From an uncultured Bacteroidota bacterium (GTDB lineage Bacteria; Bacteroidota; Bacteroidia; Bacteroidales; WCHB1-69), in assembly GCA_902802755.1 (NCBI GenBank), contig CADCNH010000008.1:1-64000 (forward strand): 64,000 nucleotides of DNA, given 5' to 3'. The position numbers were made by a program, and so were the translations under genes. Shown piece after piece: positions 24,692 to 33,611 of this stretch (position 1 is the stretch's first letter; the number at the start of each line of letters is the position of its first letter). The notes below the pieces were generated by a model that was not told the DNA's origin, made no database searches, and saw nothing but the letters and a program-made list of their open reading frames with translations.

Positions 24692-27463
24692 TTAATAGCG
24701 TTTTTTTCTCTGTTTGTTGATGATTCTATTACCAGAATCACTTTTCATATTATTAAAGACCTCGTGTCCAAGCGCTCCTGTGAAATTCCCTGCATAGTGT
24801 TGGCCATTTGCAAGCGTAAAGATGAAATTAAAAATATCAATATTATTGACCCGTGTATAGATAATTTCGCCAGCGACCAAATCTGCTGAACCATTATTAA
24901 TAGTTTCCAAATATGAAATATCGAGATAAAAATGATTTGCGCTAAGAGGAACAAAGGTCCAATCGCATCCAGAGGATGTATAGATTCCTGAATACACTCC
25001 TTGATTGAACAATTGTGACGGATTATACAAATCTCCCAAATATAAAGTAAGGTATCCATTCGGGCCTTTAAAGTCAAGCCAACGGGCATAAAAATCATCG
25101 TCATCTGTATAATGGCCAAAAATATCAACAACTTTGCACTCAGTTAATGAAATAGTCTCATTGTTGTCAAGGCAAATAATCTCATTATAAGGACTTGAAT
25201 GAGAGTATGTGGCAGTTGTCACACAATTCTGCGCATCTTTGACATAAAAGGTATATTCAGTTCCTATTTCTGGAACAAAGCGAGTAAACATTTCTTCATA
25301 CGTTAGACCATCATTTGAATACAGATAGGGGGGGACACCTCCGGACACCAATATGTCAACAAAGTATTCGTCAAGGTATGCTTGTGCAGTGAGGGTAGAA
25401 TTGATGCAATCTTCCCCTGCGGTAGTAATAACAATCGGAGATCCTTCTAAATGATGGTTATCGCAATCATAAGCACTGACCCTTAGTTTGCTATCAGAGG
25501 TTGCCGGAGACCATATAACTTCTGCGATTCCCTCTTCGTTCGTAGTGACACGATTTTCCGCACAATTCACCATTCCTCCGTTTTCAGGCTCAAAATACAC
25601 AATGTTATTTGTGCTTGGATTGTTGAAATAAGTGTAACTTTTGATTCGGATAGGTTGAGGTAACGCACTAAAGCTTCCTGTAAACAATTGGTTATTGCCC
25701 GAAAGGTATCCTATTCTGTTGGGTTGTCGCATGTCTTTTTTCAGAAATTCAAAAGGAAAATTATAATCATCATCGTCGAAACCAAAATACTGTAACAAAT
25801 CTCCATCCCTGAGACCAATCCTTCCCAAACCATTAACTGTAACACCATTTTTGCCTCCAAAATGTCCATCTTCATGATTCGTACAAATACTCCAATGGGC
25901 TTGGGGACCTATTGTGAAGTAGGCAGAAAGTGATTCGTATATGGAAAAATAAACCTCTCCTGCTAAATACAAATTTATATCCACACTGCCGTCGCCTAAA
26001 ACATCAGGGTTGAAAGTCAGATCTCCTGTCAAATCCCCATCAAAGAAAAAATCCTTGCTGGGAACCCAATTGTCTATGGTAACTCTTGCATCATAATCGG
26101 TATGTAAATTTAATTCAGCTCCAAAAGGCGATGAAAAAGAGATGGAAGCACTGGGTTCAACAAAGAAATCAAACTTCAGCGAATAAAGCACGGGCAAATA
26201 TCCAGCCATATACACGTAATATTTGCTGGCTTGCCATAGTTTTTTCTTAAATAACGTGAGTTCTATGGAAGGGGATAATATCTGTAATTTCAACAGTGCA
26301 TCCAAGGTCCCATTATAAGAGCCAAAATGAAGAGATAGCGGTTCATTCCACTTACTTGTAATCTCAAAATCTATATGAGGATTGAGATCGTATTGCAAAT
26401 CTGTGATCTTAATGGCTCCGCCAACGGAGAGATTTAAAGGGTTTGTAAGAGGAGGATAGGTTATGTGCCATCCGTTACTTCTTGTTTGTTCAATCTGAAA
26501 ATCACTAGAAACATGTTCCCCCATTGGATAATAAATCATCTTGTTGGAATGAAATAGGGAATCGGATAATATCTCTGCTCTTGTTGGACAATGGTCCAAA
26601 ACCACAGTGTTTGGCAGATTGGAACCACGTGTATGAATCATAGAGGCGAAATCATCTATGTGTATTGTGCCTTCTACCAGAAGTTCGGCTGGACTTGCCT
26701 GTGTGGTATTCATGCAGCAGGTATCGCCTATATAGATAACAGTCTGTACTTTACGAAGAAACCCGCCGTTTTGAAGTCCTACCAAAATAGTTGCATAGCT
26801 AATGGTAGGTACAGGGTCGTTGAAGACAATCCGATAAATACCTTCCGACAAATCCGCTGAATCGCTTACAATCAAATCGGTGGTATCCACAATCACAATC
26901 CTATCATTATAAACATTGGTGACATACTCGATAGTGATGGTATCTGAACTCGTTCCACATGCATCTGTCAATGTCCAGCATAACGAATATAGCGAATCCG
27001 TACCGTAAAAGATCGTGTTACCAGCGTTCAAATCTTCGATATAGGCGCTGTCCCCACTTAACACTGTCCACTGACCGTATATACCATCGTATTCGTTGCC
27101 AAATAACAGAGTAGGGCATCCCGTATTCAGCACCTTGTCCGGACCCGCGTTCGCCTGAACTTTCCGTTGCAGAAACGAGACTTGGGAAGAATCCGGCGGA
27201 CAGGTCTGGTAGCTAATCCAGGCACGGTAGTAGGTGGACTTTTCGGGCAGACAGGTATAGTGGTGGAAGAGAGCCCCTTCAATGTTTTCCCAGTTCATAT
27301 TGTCGGTGGATTGTTGCCACTGGATATTGCCGAACTGGTAGTTGTCCAACGTCAGCGTGACCGAATCGTTTTCCACACAAATGTTGAGTATTTGCGCATT
27401 CAGTCCCTGCATCAGCATCAGCAGAATGCAGCCAAGAACAAAAAAAGCGAGGTGATTTTTCAT
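24692..27463 (-). CDS. Large secreted protein with PKD-like region, no sorting domain seen
   Basis: The product has 923 residues. Signal peptide MKNHLAFFVLGCILLMLMQG with LNAQ cleavage. Residues ~20-85 and ~85-185 look like Ig/PKD modules (VTLTLDNYQFGNIQWQQSTD; ANAGPDKVLNTGCPTLLFGN). A long beta-rich middle follows, and the C-terminal region has LTLYLGDLYNPSQLF. The chain ends in QRKKRY and lacks the conserved PNPT...G.Y...K pattern of T9SS type A sorting domains that the neighbours have. The preceding gene, 7 nt upstream in the same operon, is almost only a sorting domain. I do not recognise the function; surface exposure is inferred. Confidence 0.7.
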   Translation of the reverse strand: MKNHLAFFVLGCILLMLMQGLNAQILNICVENDSVTLTLDNYQFGNIQWQQSTDNMNWENIEGALFHHYTCLPEKSTYYRAWISYQTCPPDSSQVSFLQRKVQANAGPDKVLNTGCPTLLFGNEYDGIYGQWTVLSGDSAYIEDLNAGNTIFYGTDSLYSLCWTLTDACGTSSDTITIEYVTNVYNDRIVIVDTTDLIVSDSADLSEGIYRIVFNDPVPTISYATILVGLQNGGFLRKVQTVIYIGDTCCMNTTQASPAELLVEGTIHIDDFASMIHTRGSNLPNTVVLDHCPTRAEILSDSLFHSNKMIYYPMGEHVSSDFQIEQTRSNGWHITYPPLTNPLNLSVGGAIKITDLQYDLNPHIDFEITSKWNEPLSLHFGSYNGTLDALLKLQILSPSIELTLFKKKLWQASKYYVYMAGYLPVLYSLKFDFFVEPSASISFSSPFGAELNLHTDYDARVTIDNWVPSKDFFFDGDLTGDLTFNPDVLGDGSVDINLYLAGEVYFSIYESLSAYFTIGPQAHWSICTNHEDGHFGGKNGVTVNGLGRIGLRDGDLLQYFGFDDDDYNFPFEFLKKDMRQPNRIGYLSGNNQLFTGSFSALPQPIRIKSYTYFNNPSTNNIVYFEPENGGMVNCAENRVTTNEEGIAEVIWSPATSDSKLRVSAYDCDNHHLEGSPIVITTAGEDCINSTLTAQAYLDEYFVDILVSGGVPPYLYSNDGLTYEEMFTRFVPEIGTEYTFYVKDAQNCVTTATYSHSSPYNEIICLDNNETISLTECKVVDIFGHYTDDDDFYARWLDFKGPNGYLTLYLGDLYNPSQLFNQGVYSGIYTSSGCDWTFVPLSANHFYLDISYLETINNGSADLVAGEIIYTRVNNIDIFNFIFTLANGQHYAGNFTGALGHEVFNNMKSDSGNRIINKQRKKRY

Positions 27464-27470
27464 GCTGATG

Positions 27471-27857
27471 TTATTTTTTTAGAATTAATTTTTTTGATGC
27501 TATTTTCTGTTTGTTGGACAAGGAAACAATATAATGTCCATTAGACAACTTTGACAGATTTACAGAGGTCTGCAACTCTTTCCCGGAGGCATAAAACTGT
27601 GTCTGATACACCAATGCCCCATGAATGGATGTCACTGTCAGATTCATCAAACCAAGCTCTTCGGAGTCTTTTATCTGTAAATGGAAAACACCAGTTGACG
27701 GATTTGGGAAAATAGAGAATCCAAAATCTGTGTCAAGTCGTGTGTCAATGAATGATGGAGAAGAACAAGGTGCTGGTACTTGCAACCGTATGGTATCTTG
27801 CCCATGAGTACATACATATAGGGCAAAAAACAGCACTAATAATGGTAATCTTTTCAT
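27471..27857 (-). CDS. Minimal T9SS protein: signal peptide plus sorting domain
   Basis: The product has 128 residues: a signal peptide (MKRLPLLVLFFALYVCTHGQ), about 28 residues of linker, and then a complete type A sorting domain from FSIFPNPSTGVFHLQI to NGHYIVSLSNKQKIASKKLI. There is hardly any cargo. It is the first gene of a run with the 923- and 1189-residue secreted proteins on the minus strand. It could be a remnant of a larger gene, or a stand-alone sorting module working with the CTD-less protein encoded next to it. Confidence 0.75.
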   Translation of the reverse strand: MKRLPLLVLFFALYVCTHGQDTIRLQVPAPCSSPSFIDTRLDTDFGFSIFPNPSTGVFHLQIKDSEELGLMNLTVTSIHGALVYQTQFYASGKELQTSVNLSKLSNGHYIVSLSNKQKIASKKLILKK

Positions 27858-28371
27858 TTTTTATGTTCATAATTCCTAATTGTTCCGATGTTCCCGAAGA
27901 CGCAAAATTTTGCGTCTTTACAAACCGTTTCCGCTCTTCCGTCACAAACACAAAAAAAATCGTGAACCCTTTTTATCCGTATCTGAGGCTCTCGACAATC
28001 TTGACTCCGAATAAAGGAAAGTCCACGATTTATACGTGAACATTTCCGTTTTTCTTACCGGGAGTCAATTTTGAAATTGTCGAGATTTCAGATACTCATA
28101 AGAAAAGCGAAAACGCTTTTATGTCAATATGTTATAATATCAGTTTTATATTTCGATAATGTTTGATTTTTGGTAAATACCCGATGAATTGTTCTGCAAA
28201 AATACAAAAATTCTTTTATAATGACGATGTATAGACGCAAAATTTTGCGTCTATACAATTCTGTTAGTAATTCAAGAATTTTCTGTACCTTTGCAGCCGC
28301 AAATTTTTGGCACCTATACAATATTTATCAAGGGTTTTCGTTTAGCCTTTGATATAGATTTAAACAGAAAC
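27858..28371. repeat. Divergent intergenic region with large inverted repeat and two palindromes
   Basis: No gene is seen. An imperfect inverted repeat has arms 27979-28008 (GTATCTGAGG..CTCGACAAT..TTGACTCC) and 28060-28095 (the complement with a few gaps). Perfect or near-perfect palindromes with AGACGCAAAA arms lie at 27897-27918 and 28228-28257. On the minus strand TATTTTTG (28204-28197) could start a transcript whose long leader would contain the inverted repeat. Confidence 0.6.
28286..28293 (+). promoter_or_regulatory. -7 element of the porT-glyS direction
   Basis: TACCTTTG at 28286-28293, followed by GCAGCC, is a typical Bacteroidota -7 element about 80 nt before the PorT ATG. No -33 TTG at the ideal distance was found. 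Confidence 0.5.
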
Positions 28372-29103
28372 ATGCCGCAAAGAAAAAATATATACAGAAA
28401 ATTACTAATCCTGCTCTTGCTGGTGACCTTCAGCACAGCCGCCTTTCCTCAGAAAGGCGGGAAAGGAGTACCTAACTTGCAGAAATACGACAAGAAAGTT
28501 TTCCATTTCGGTTTCAGCATCGGCTATAACCTCTTCGATTTCAACCTGAAAAACAACGCCTATTACCCGATGAGCGACTCGTTGCTGGTCATCAATACCA
28601 AGGCCGTCAGCGGTTTCAGCTTGGGCATTGTCACCGATTTGCGAATCTGGAAGTATTTCGACTTGCGTTTCATTCCCGGATTATCCTTTGGTGAGCGTGT
28701 CCTTAACTACGAATTCGCCAACCGCGTAAGAGAAAACGACAAACAACGGCGTGTCGAATCCGTTTACCTGGATTTGCCCCTGCTGTTCAAAATCAAATCC
28801 TCCCGAATGCATAATGTCCGCATTTATGTCATCGGTGGTTTGCAATATAGTCTAGACTTGATTTCCAACCAGAAAAAACAGTCCAAGCGTCCCAACGAGA
28901 TGTTAGTCAAGCTCAACAAGAACGATTTGCAGGGACAAGTGGGCTTCGGCCTGGACTTTTACTGCACTTACTTCAAACTTACCACTGAGGTCAAAATGGG
29001 CTTCGGCATGCTAAACCTGTTAGTACCCGAAAACCATATTTATACCAGCAATATCACATCTGTAAAATCAAAAACATTACAAGTATCTATAATATTCGAA
29101 TAA
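28372..29103 (+). CDS. porT: PorT-family outer membrane beta-barrel protein
   Basis: The ATG at 28372 was chosen because an earlier in-frame codon lies in the promoter. The product has 243 residues with a signal peptide (ILLLLVTFSTAAFPQ). The remainder is a beta-barrel with VFHFGFSIGYNLFDFNLKNN, the KYFDLRFIPGLSFGER strand and a terminal aromatic TLQVSIIFE, as in PorT, a periplasm-facing outer-membrane part of the type IX secretion system needed for gingipain-type export. The next gene (glycyl-tRNA synthetase) starts 2 nt later. The presence of several T9SS cargo proteins in the window supports the assignment. Confidence 0.8.
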   Translation: MPQRKNIYRKLLILLLLVTFSTAAFPQKGGKGVPNLQKYDKKVFHFGFSIGYNLFDFNLKNNAYYPMSDSLLVINTKAVSGFSLGIVTDLRIWKYFDLRFIPGLSFGERVLNYEFANRVRENDKQRRVESVYLDLPLLFKIKSSRMHNVRIYVIGGLQYSLDLISNQKKQSKRPNEMLVKLNKNDLQGQVGFGLDFYCTYFKLTTEVKMGFGMLNLLVPENHIYTSNITSVKSKTLQVSIIFE

Positions 29104-29105
29104 TC

Positions 29106-30611
29106 ATGGCAAACAACGAAGAACTTTTTAAACAAATCATTTCCCACGCGAAAGAATACGGATTCATTTTCCCATCCAGTGAAATATACGACGGACTCAG
29201 TGCCGTTTACGACTATGGCGAATATGGTGTAGAACTGAAAAACAACATCAAACAATACTGGTGGAAAGCCATGGTGCAGTACCACGAGAACATTGTCGGT
29301 ATCGACAGTGCCATCTTCATGCACCCCACCATCTGGAAGGCTTCCGGCCACGTGGATGCTTTCAACGACCCGCTCATCGACAACAAGGACTCCAAAAAGA
29401 GATACCGCGCCGATGTGCTGATTGAAGACCACATCCAGAAAATCGAGGATAAAATCAACAAAGAAGTTGAAAAAGCCAAGAAACGCTTCGAGAACTTCGA
29501 CGAAGACCTGTACCGTAAAACCAACCAGCGTGTGGTGGAATATCAGCAGAAAATCGACGATATCACAGCCCGTTATGCCGACTTGATGAATAGAACCGAC
29601 TTAGCCGGCTTGAAGGCGCTGATTGAGGAATTAGGCATTGTCTGCCCGATTTCCGGTACCAAGAACTGGACCGACGTGCGCCAGTTTAACCTGATGTTCG
29701 CCACCCAGATGGGCTCTGTGGCTGAGGGTGCCGACACCATCTACCTGCGTCCCGAGACCGCCCAGGGTATCTTCGTCAACTTCCTGAATGTCTATAAGAC
29801 AGGAAGAATGAAGATTCCGTTTGGCATCGCCCAGATTGGCAAGGCCTTCCGTAACGAGATTGTCGCCCGCCAGTTTATCTTCAGAATGAGAGAGTTTGAG
29901 CAGATGGAAATGCAGTTCTTCGTTCGCCCAGGTGAAGAGCTCAAATGGTTCGACTACTGGAAACAGACTCGTATCAAATGGCATCAGGATTTGGGCATCG
30001 CTCCCGAAAACTACCGCTTCCACGACCACGAAAAGCTGGCACATTACGCCAATGCCGCTACCGACATCGAATTCAAATTCCCCTTCGGCTTCAAGGAATT
30101 GGAAGGTATTCACTCACGTACCGACTTCGACCTTAGCCAGCACGAGAAATATTCCGGCAAGAAACTCCGTTTCTTCGACCCCGAGACCAACGAAAGCTAT
30201 GTACCCTACGTCATCGAGACCTCTATTGGTGTGGACCGTATGTTCTTAGCTGTTTTCAGCCATGCTTACACCGAAGAGAAGCTGGAAGATGGCTCCACCC
30301 GCGTGGTACTGCGTCTGCCCGCCAAATTGGCTCCTATCAAGGCTGCTGTATTACCATTGGTGAAGAAAGACGGTCTGCCCGAAAAAGCCCGCGAGGTCAT
30401 GGATATGCTGAAGCCTTACATGATGTGCCAGTACGACGAGAAAGACGCCATCGGCCGCCGCTACCGCCGTCAGGACGCCATCGGTACACCTTATTGCATC
30501 ACCATCGACAACCAGACGATGGAAGACAATACCGTCACCATCCGTGAGCGCGACAGCATGGAGCAGAAACGCGTGCCCATCAAAGAACTGCTTGCTGACA
30601 TCAAATTCTAA
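29106..30611 (+). CDS. glyQS: Glycyl-tRNA synthetase (dimeric type)
   Basis: The product has 501 residues, normal for the single-chain alpha2 glycyl-tRNA synthetase. Class II motifs are visible: YLRPETAQGIFVNFLNVYKT, PFGIAQIGKAFRNEI (motif 2), and IETSIGVDRMFLAVF (motif 3). The anticodon-binding domain is C-terminal (PIKAAVLPLVKKDGL). HDHEKLAHYANAATDIEF is typical. It charges tRNA-Gly in the cytoplasm. It is packed between porT and an M16 peptidase gene on the same strand. Confidence 0.97.
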   Translation: MANNEELFKQIISHAKEYGFIFPSSEIYDGLSAVYDYGEYGVELKNNIKQYWWKAMVQYHENIVGIDSAIFMHPTIWKASGHVDAFNDPLIDNKDSKKRYRADVLIEDHIQKIEDKINKEVEKAKKRFENFDEDLYRKTNQRVVEYQQKIDDITARYADLMNRTDLAGLKALIEELGIVCPISGTKNWTDVRQFNLMFATQMGSVAEGADTIYLRPETAQGIFVNFLNVYKTGRMKIPFGIAQIGKAFRNEIVARQFIFRMREFEQMEMQFFVRPGEELKWFDYWKQTRIKWHQDLGIAPENYRFHDHEKLAHYANAATDIEFKFPFGFKELEGIHSRTDFDLSQHEKYSGKKLRFFDPETNESYVPYVIETSIGVDRMFLAVFSHAYTEEKLEDGSTRVVLRLPAKLAPIKAAVLPLVKKDGLPEKAREVMDMLKPYMMCQYDEKDAIGRRYRRQDAIGTPYCITIDNQTMEDNTVTIRERDSMEQKRVPIKELLADIKF

Positions 30612-30625
30612 AGCATTTTGCCCTC

Positions 30626-31852
30626 ATGCCGCAACCTATACTGCTGTTAAAAAACGGCATTCGACTCATACATAAAGAGATAAATTCGCCAATATCCCAT
30701 TTCGGCATATTGGTGAATGCTGGTACACGCGACGAAGACCCTGACAAAATGGGCATCGCGCATTTTGTGGAGCATACCATCTTCAAAGGCACCCAAAAGC
30801 GCAGTGCCCACCAGGTTATCCGACGCATGGAGGATGTGGGCGGCGACCTGAATGCTAGCACCTCCAAAGAGGAAACCTATTTCCACGCCTCTTTCCTCTC
30901 ACCCGACTATCCACGGGCGGTGGAATTGCTGGCCGATATCTTCAGCCACTCCACTTTCCCCGAGCAAGAAATTGAGAAAGAGAAGGATGTGATCATTGAG
31001 GAAATCAACTACTACAAAGACACCCCTGCCGAACTGATCGTGGATGATTTCGAGACCTTGGTGTTCCAAAATCATCCTATGGGGCGCAATATTTTAGGCA
31101 CACGCAAGGATGTGAAACATTTCAAGCGTGAGGACATCCTGAATTTCATCCGCAAAAATTATGCGCAAAACAACCTTGTCTTAGCCTCTGTAGGAAACAT
31201 CTCTACCAAAAAACTGCTCCAGCTCTGCGAACGCTATTTCGCTGATGTACAATTGGTTGACAAACCCACTCCCAGAACTGCTTTCAACAACTATCAGCCT
31301 CAACATCAAAGAATTAACAAGCACAGCAACCAATCCCACATCATGATGGGTAACCTCGCGTACGCCATCACCCGTGATGAACGAACCGCATTCCAACTGC
31401 TCACCAATATTTTAGGTGGTCCGGGCATGAACACCCGACTGAACATGGCCATCCGCGAAAGCAAGGGATTGGCCTACGGGGTGGAAGCCGTGTATTCCCC
31501 TTTCTCAGACACAGGTCTATTCACCATATATATCGGGTGTGAGCATGATACCATTGATCAATGTATCGATTTAAGTTATAAAGAACTTAAAAAACTGTGT
31601 CAAAACAAGTTGGGAACCATGCAGCTGCACTATGCCAAGAAACAATTCCTGGGACAGCTTGCCATTGCCAACGAAGCCAAGCTCAACGAAATGATAGCCT
31701 TAGGCCGTACTGCCCTCTTTTTCGAGGAGGTGGAAAGCACCGAGGAATCTATTGAAAAGCTGAATGCGGTCACCGCAGAGGAGCTGCTTCATGCCGCCAA
31801 TGAAATACTCATTCCCGATCAGATGTCCACATTAATATACGGAAAGCCATGA
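30626..31852 (+). CDS. M16 zinc peptidase (insulinase/MPP-like)
   Basis: The product has 408 residues. The inverted zinc motif HFVEH spans residues 46-50, with the third ligand in the EEINYYKDTPAE region about 75 residues on. The second half-domain carries LNMAIRESKGLAYGVEAVYS, the conserved R..GLAY motif. This is the bacterial processing-peptidase-like form of M16. No signal peptide is seen, so the location is probably cytoplasmic or periplasmic by other routes. The stop overlaps the following lipoprotein gene (ATGA). Confidence 0.95.
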   Translation: MPQPILLLKNGIRLIHKEINSPISHFGILVNAGTRDEDPDKMGIAHFVEHTIFKGTQKRSAHQVIRRMEDVGGDLNASTSKEETYFHASFLSPDYPRAVELLADIFSHSTFPEQEIEKEKDVIIEEINYYKDTPAELIVDDFETLVFQNHPMGRNILGTRKDVKHFKREDILNFIRKNYAQNNLVLASVGNISTKKLLQLCERYFADVQLVDKPTPRTAFNNYQPQHQRINKHSNQSHIMMGNLAYAITRDERTAFQLLTNILGGPGMNTRLNMAIRESKGLAYGVEAVYSPFSDTGLFTIYIGCEHDTIDQCIDLSYKELKKLCQNKLGTMQLHYAKKQFLGQLAIANEAKLNEMIALGRTALFFEEVESTEESIEKLNAVTAEELLHAANEILIPDQMSTLIYGKP

Positions 31853-32955
31853 GAACCATCAGAGATATTTTCATAGCCTGCACCCTGCTGTTCCTCGTTG
31901 GAGCCTGCCATCACCAGCAAAGCACAGAGGATAGCATAATCATTGACGAGGAGTCCATCACGGCCTTTGCCATGCAAATCGAGCAAAGCGTTGTAAATGG
32001 TAACCCCAAGGTATATAATGATGCATTCGACAAGGATTACCTCAAGTCTATCATTCGGGATAACTCCATTGTCAACAGCAGTTTGGATGCCGATTTTGGG
32101 CAGGAATACTTTGAAAGCAACTTCCATCTCGGTGATGAGGCTGTACAGGTGGTGGACAATGGGGGTGACTTTAGATTTGTACGCTATTATTTAAATGTCG
32201 AAGACAGCACACATCACATTGTCTTTCGCAGCTACAATGATTTCACGCTCAATTTTTTCGACTATATAATTGATACAGCTAAAGGCCAACTGGCCATTAA
32301 AGACGGTTTCATTTACAATACTGGCAGTCATTTTTCGGATATCATACGCGAGAATGTTTTGCTAAACGTTTTGTATAAAACTAATCCTGAATGCATTACA
32401 TCTACACTCAGCACCATCAAAGAGCTTGGAGGCTCAGGCAAGCACAAGGAGGCCTTGCAACAGTTGCGTCAACATGAAATGGAACTCCGTGACTTGTCGT
32501 ACTACTGGCAACTGTATATCATCAACCTGTACCAAACCTGTCCGAAAGAGCACTACATTGATTCACTCAAGCAACTGGAAACAAAGGGATTAGATCCACG
32601 TATGAGTTTATTGCACCAGATGTTGTTTTACCTCAACGAAGGAATGGCAGAAGCCAATGACAGCACCATTAACCAGTTGATAGAATATGCGGGAGATGAT
32701 CCTATTTTCCTCTTAATTTTCGGCAAGACCAATTATTACGCCAAGAGCTATGAAACTGCTATAGGCTGTTACGAAACGGCCGAGCAATATTTGCCACCTT
32801 TGTGGGATTTATGGTTTGGAAAATTGGAGTGTTATTATGCGATGAACGATCAGGAACATTTCGACCAATGTTTGGAGACGGCCAAGAAGAATTACGGCAT
32901 GACCGATGAAGAGCTTTCCGAGCTGAAGAAAAAGCATTTTTTCAAACAAAAATAG
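31849..32955 (+). CDS. TPR-like lipoprotein of unknown function
   Basis: The product has 368 residues. The signal sequence ends in a lipobox (FLVGAC, Cys near 20). The first half is a mixed domain with ESITAFAMQIEQSVVNGNPK; the second half is helical with TPR-like spacing (KHKEALQQLRQHEMELRDL, SYETAIGCYETAEQYLPPLW). It overlaps the M16 gene by 4 nt, so the two are coupled and may act together. The exact function is not known to me. Confidence 0.75.
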   Translation: MRTIRDIFIACTLLFLVGACHHQQSTEDSIIIDEESITAFAMQIEQSVVNGNPKVYNDAFDKDYLKSIIRDNSIVNSSLDADFGQEYFESNFHLGDEAVQVVDNGGDFRFVRYYLNVEDSTHHIVFRSYNDFTLNFFDYIIDTAKGQLAIKDGFIYNTGSHFSDIIRENVLLNVLYKTNPECITSTLSTIKELGGSGKHKEALQQLRQHEMELRDLSYYWQLYIINLYQTCPKEHYIDSLKQLETKGLDPRMSLLHQMLFYLNEGMAEANDSTINQLIEYAGDDPIFLLIFGKTNYYAKSYETAIGCYETAEQYLPPLWDLWFGKLECYYAMNDQEHFDQCLETAKKNYGMTDEELSELKKKHFFKQK

Positions 32956-33100
32956 CCAAACAAATTACCTTTATATTGCCCACAAAGCAGAATATTGCAG
33001 TAGCATACTCTAAAATTTAATATTAAATAAAAATACAAATAACTATATATCAACAAGATACATTTAATAAAATCATTTCAACAAAATTTTATCGTACCTG

Positions 33101-33130
33101 TTGCTTATATTATAATTTTTTGTATTTTTG
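33101..33130 (+). promoter_or_regulatory. Promoter of rpsT
   Basis: TTG 33101-33103, a 19-nt spacer and TATTTTTG 33123-33130 match the Bacteroidota consensus very well. The leader to the ATG at 33177 is about 40 nt. Confidence 0.75.
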
Positions 33131-33176
33131 CAACCCGATTTTGAAAGTACAAAAAAACAACAAAGAAAGATAAGAA

Positions 33177-33428
33177 ATGGCAAATCACAAGTCAGCATTA
33201 AAAAGAATCAGAGCTAACAACAGAAAAAGATTGGAAAACAGATATTACGCTAAGACTATGCGTAATTCTCTCAGAGACATAAGATTAGTTTCAGACAAAG
33301 CTGAAGCACAGAAGAGACTGCCTTTAGTGGTTTCTTTGATTGACAAATTGGCAAAGAAAGGCATTATTCACAAGAACAAAGCTGCCAACTTGAAATCCGG
33401 TTTAATGAAAAAGGTGAACCAATTATAA
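33177..33428 (+). CDS. rpsT: 30S ribosomal protein S20
   Basis: The product has 83 residues, strongly basic. MANHKSALKRIRANNRKRLE is the diagnostic S20 start and HKNKAANLKSGLMKKVNQL the end. S20 binds 16S rRNA early in 30S assembly. It is a single gene with its own promoter and a terminator overlapping the stop. Confidence 0.97.
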   Translation: MANHKSALKRIRANNRKRLENRYYAKTMRNSLRDIRLVSDKAEAQKRLPLVVSLIDKLAKKGIIHKNKAANLKSGLMKKVNQL

Positions 33429-33447
33429 GGGTTGATTGGTTTTTTTT
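33417..33447 (+). terminator. Terminator of rpsT
   Basis: AACCAAT (33417-33423) pairs with ATTGGTT (33435-33441) and leads into a run of eight T. The left arm lies in the last codons of rpsT. Confidence 0.75.
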
Positions 33448-33577
33448 CATATTTTTGTGTTGCGCAATATACAAGCAATTGTATATTGCGTTTTGCTTTT
33501 AAAAATAGAATATTATAGAATATAACAATGGTTCAATAGAAAAATTTCAACCACCGCAATTTCATTATGTTTTTTTG

Positions 33578-33585
33578 TATATTTG
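33578..33585 (+). promoter_or_regulatory. -7 element of the FISUMP lipoprotein gene
   Basis: TATATTTG at 33578-33585, 26 nt before the ATG, with no clear -33 element. Confidence 0.5.
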
Positions 33586-33611
33586 CACATTATTAATTAA
33601 TAAAAAAAATC

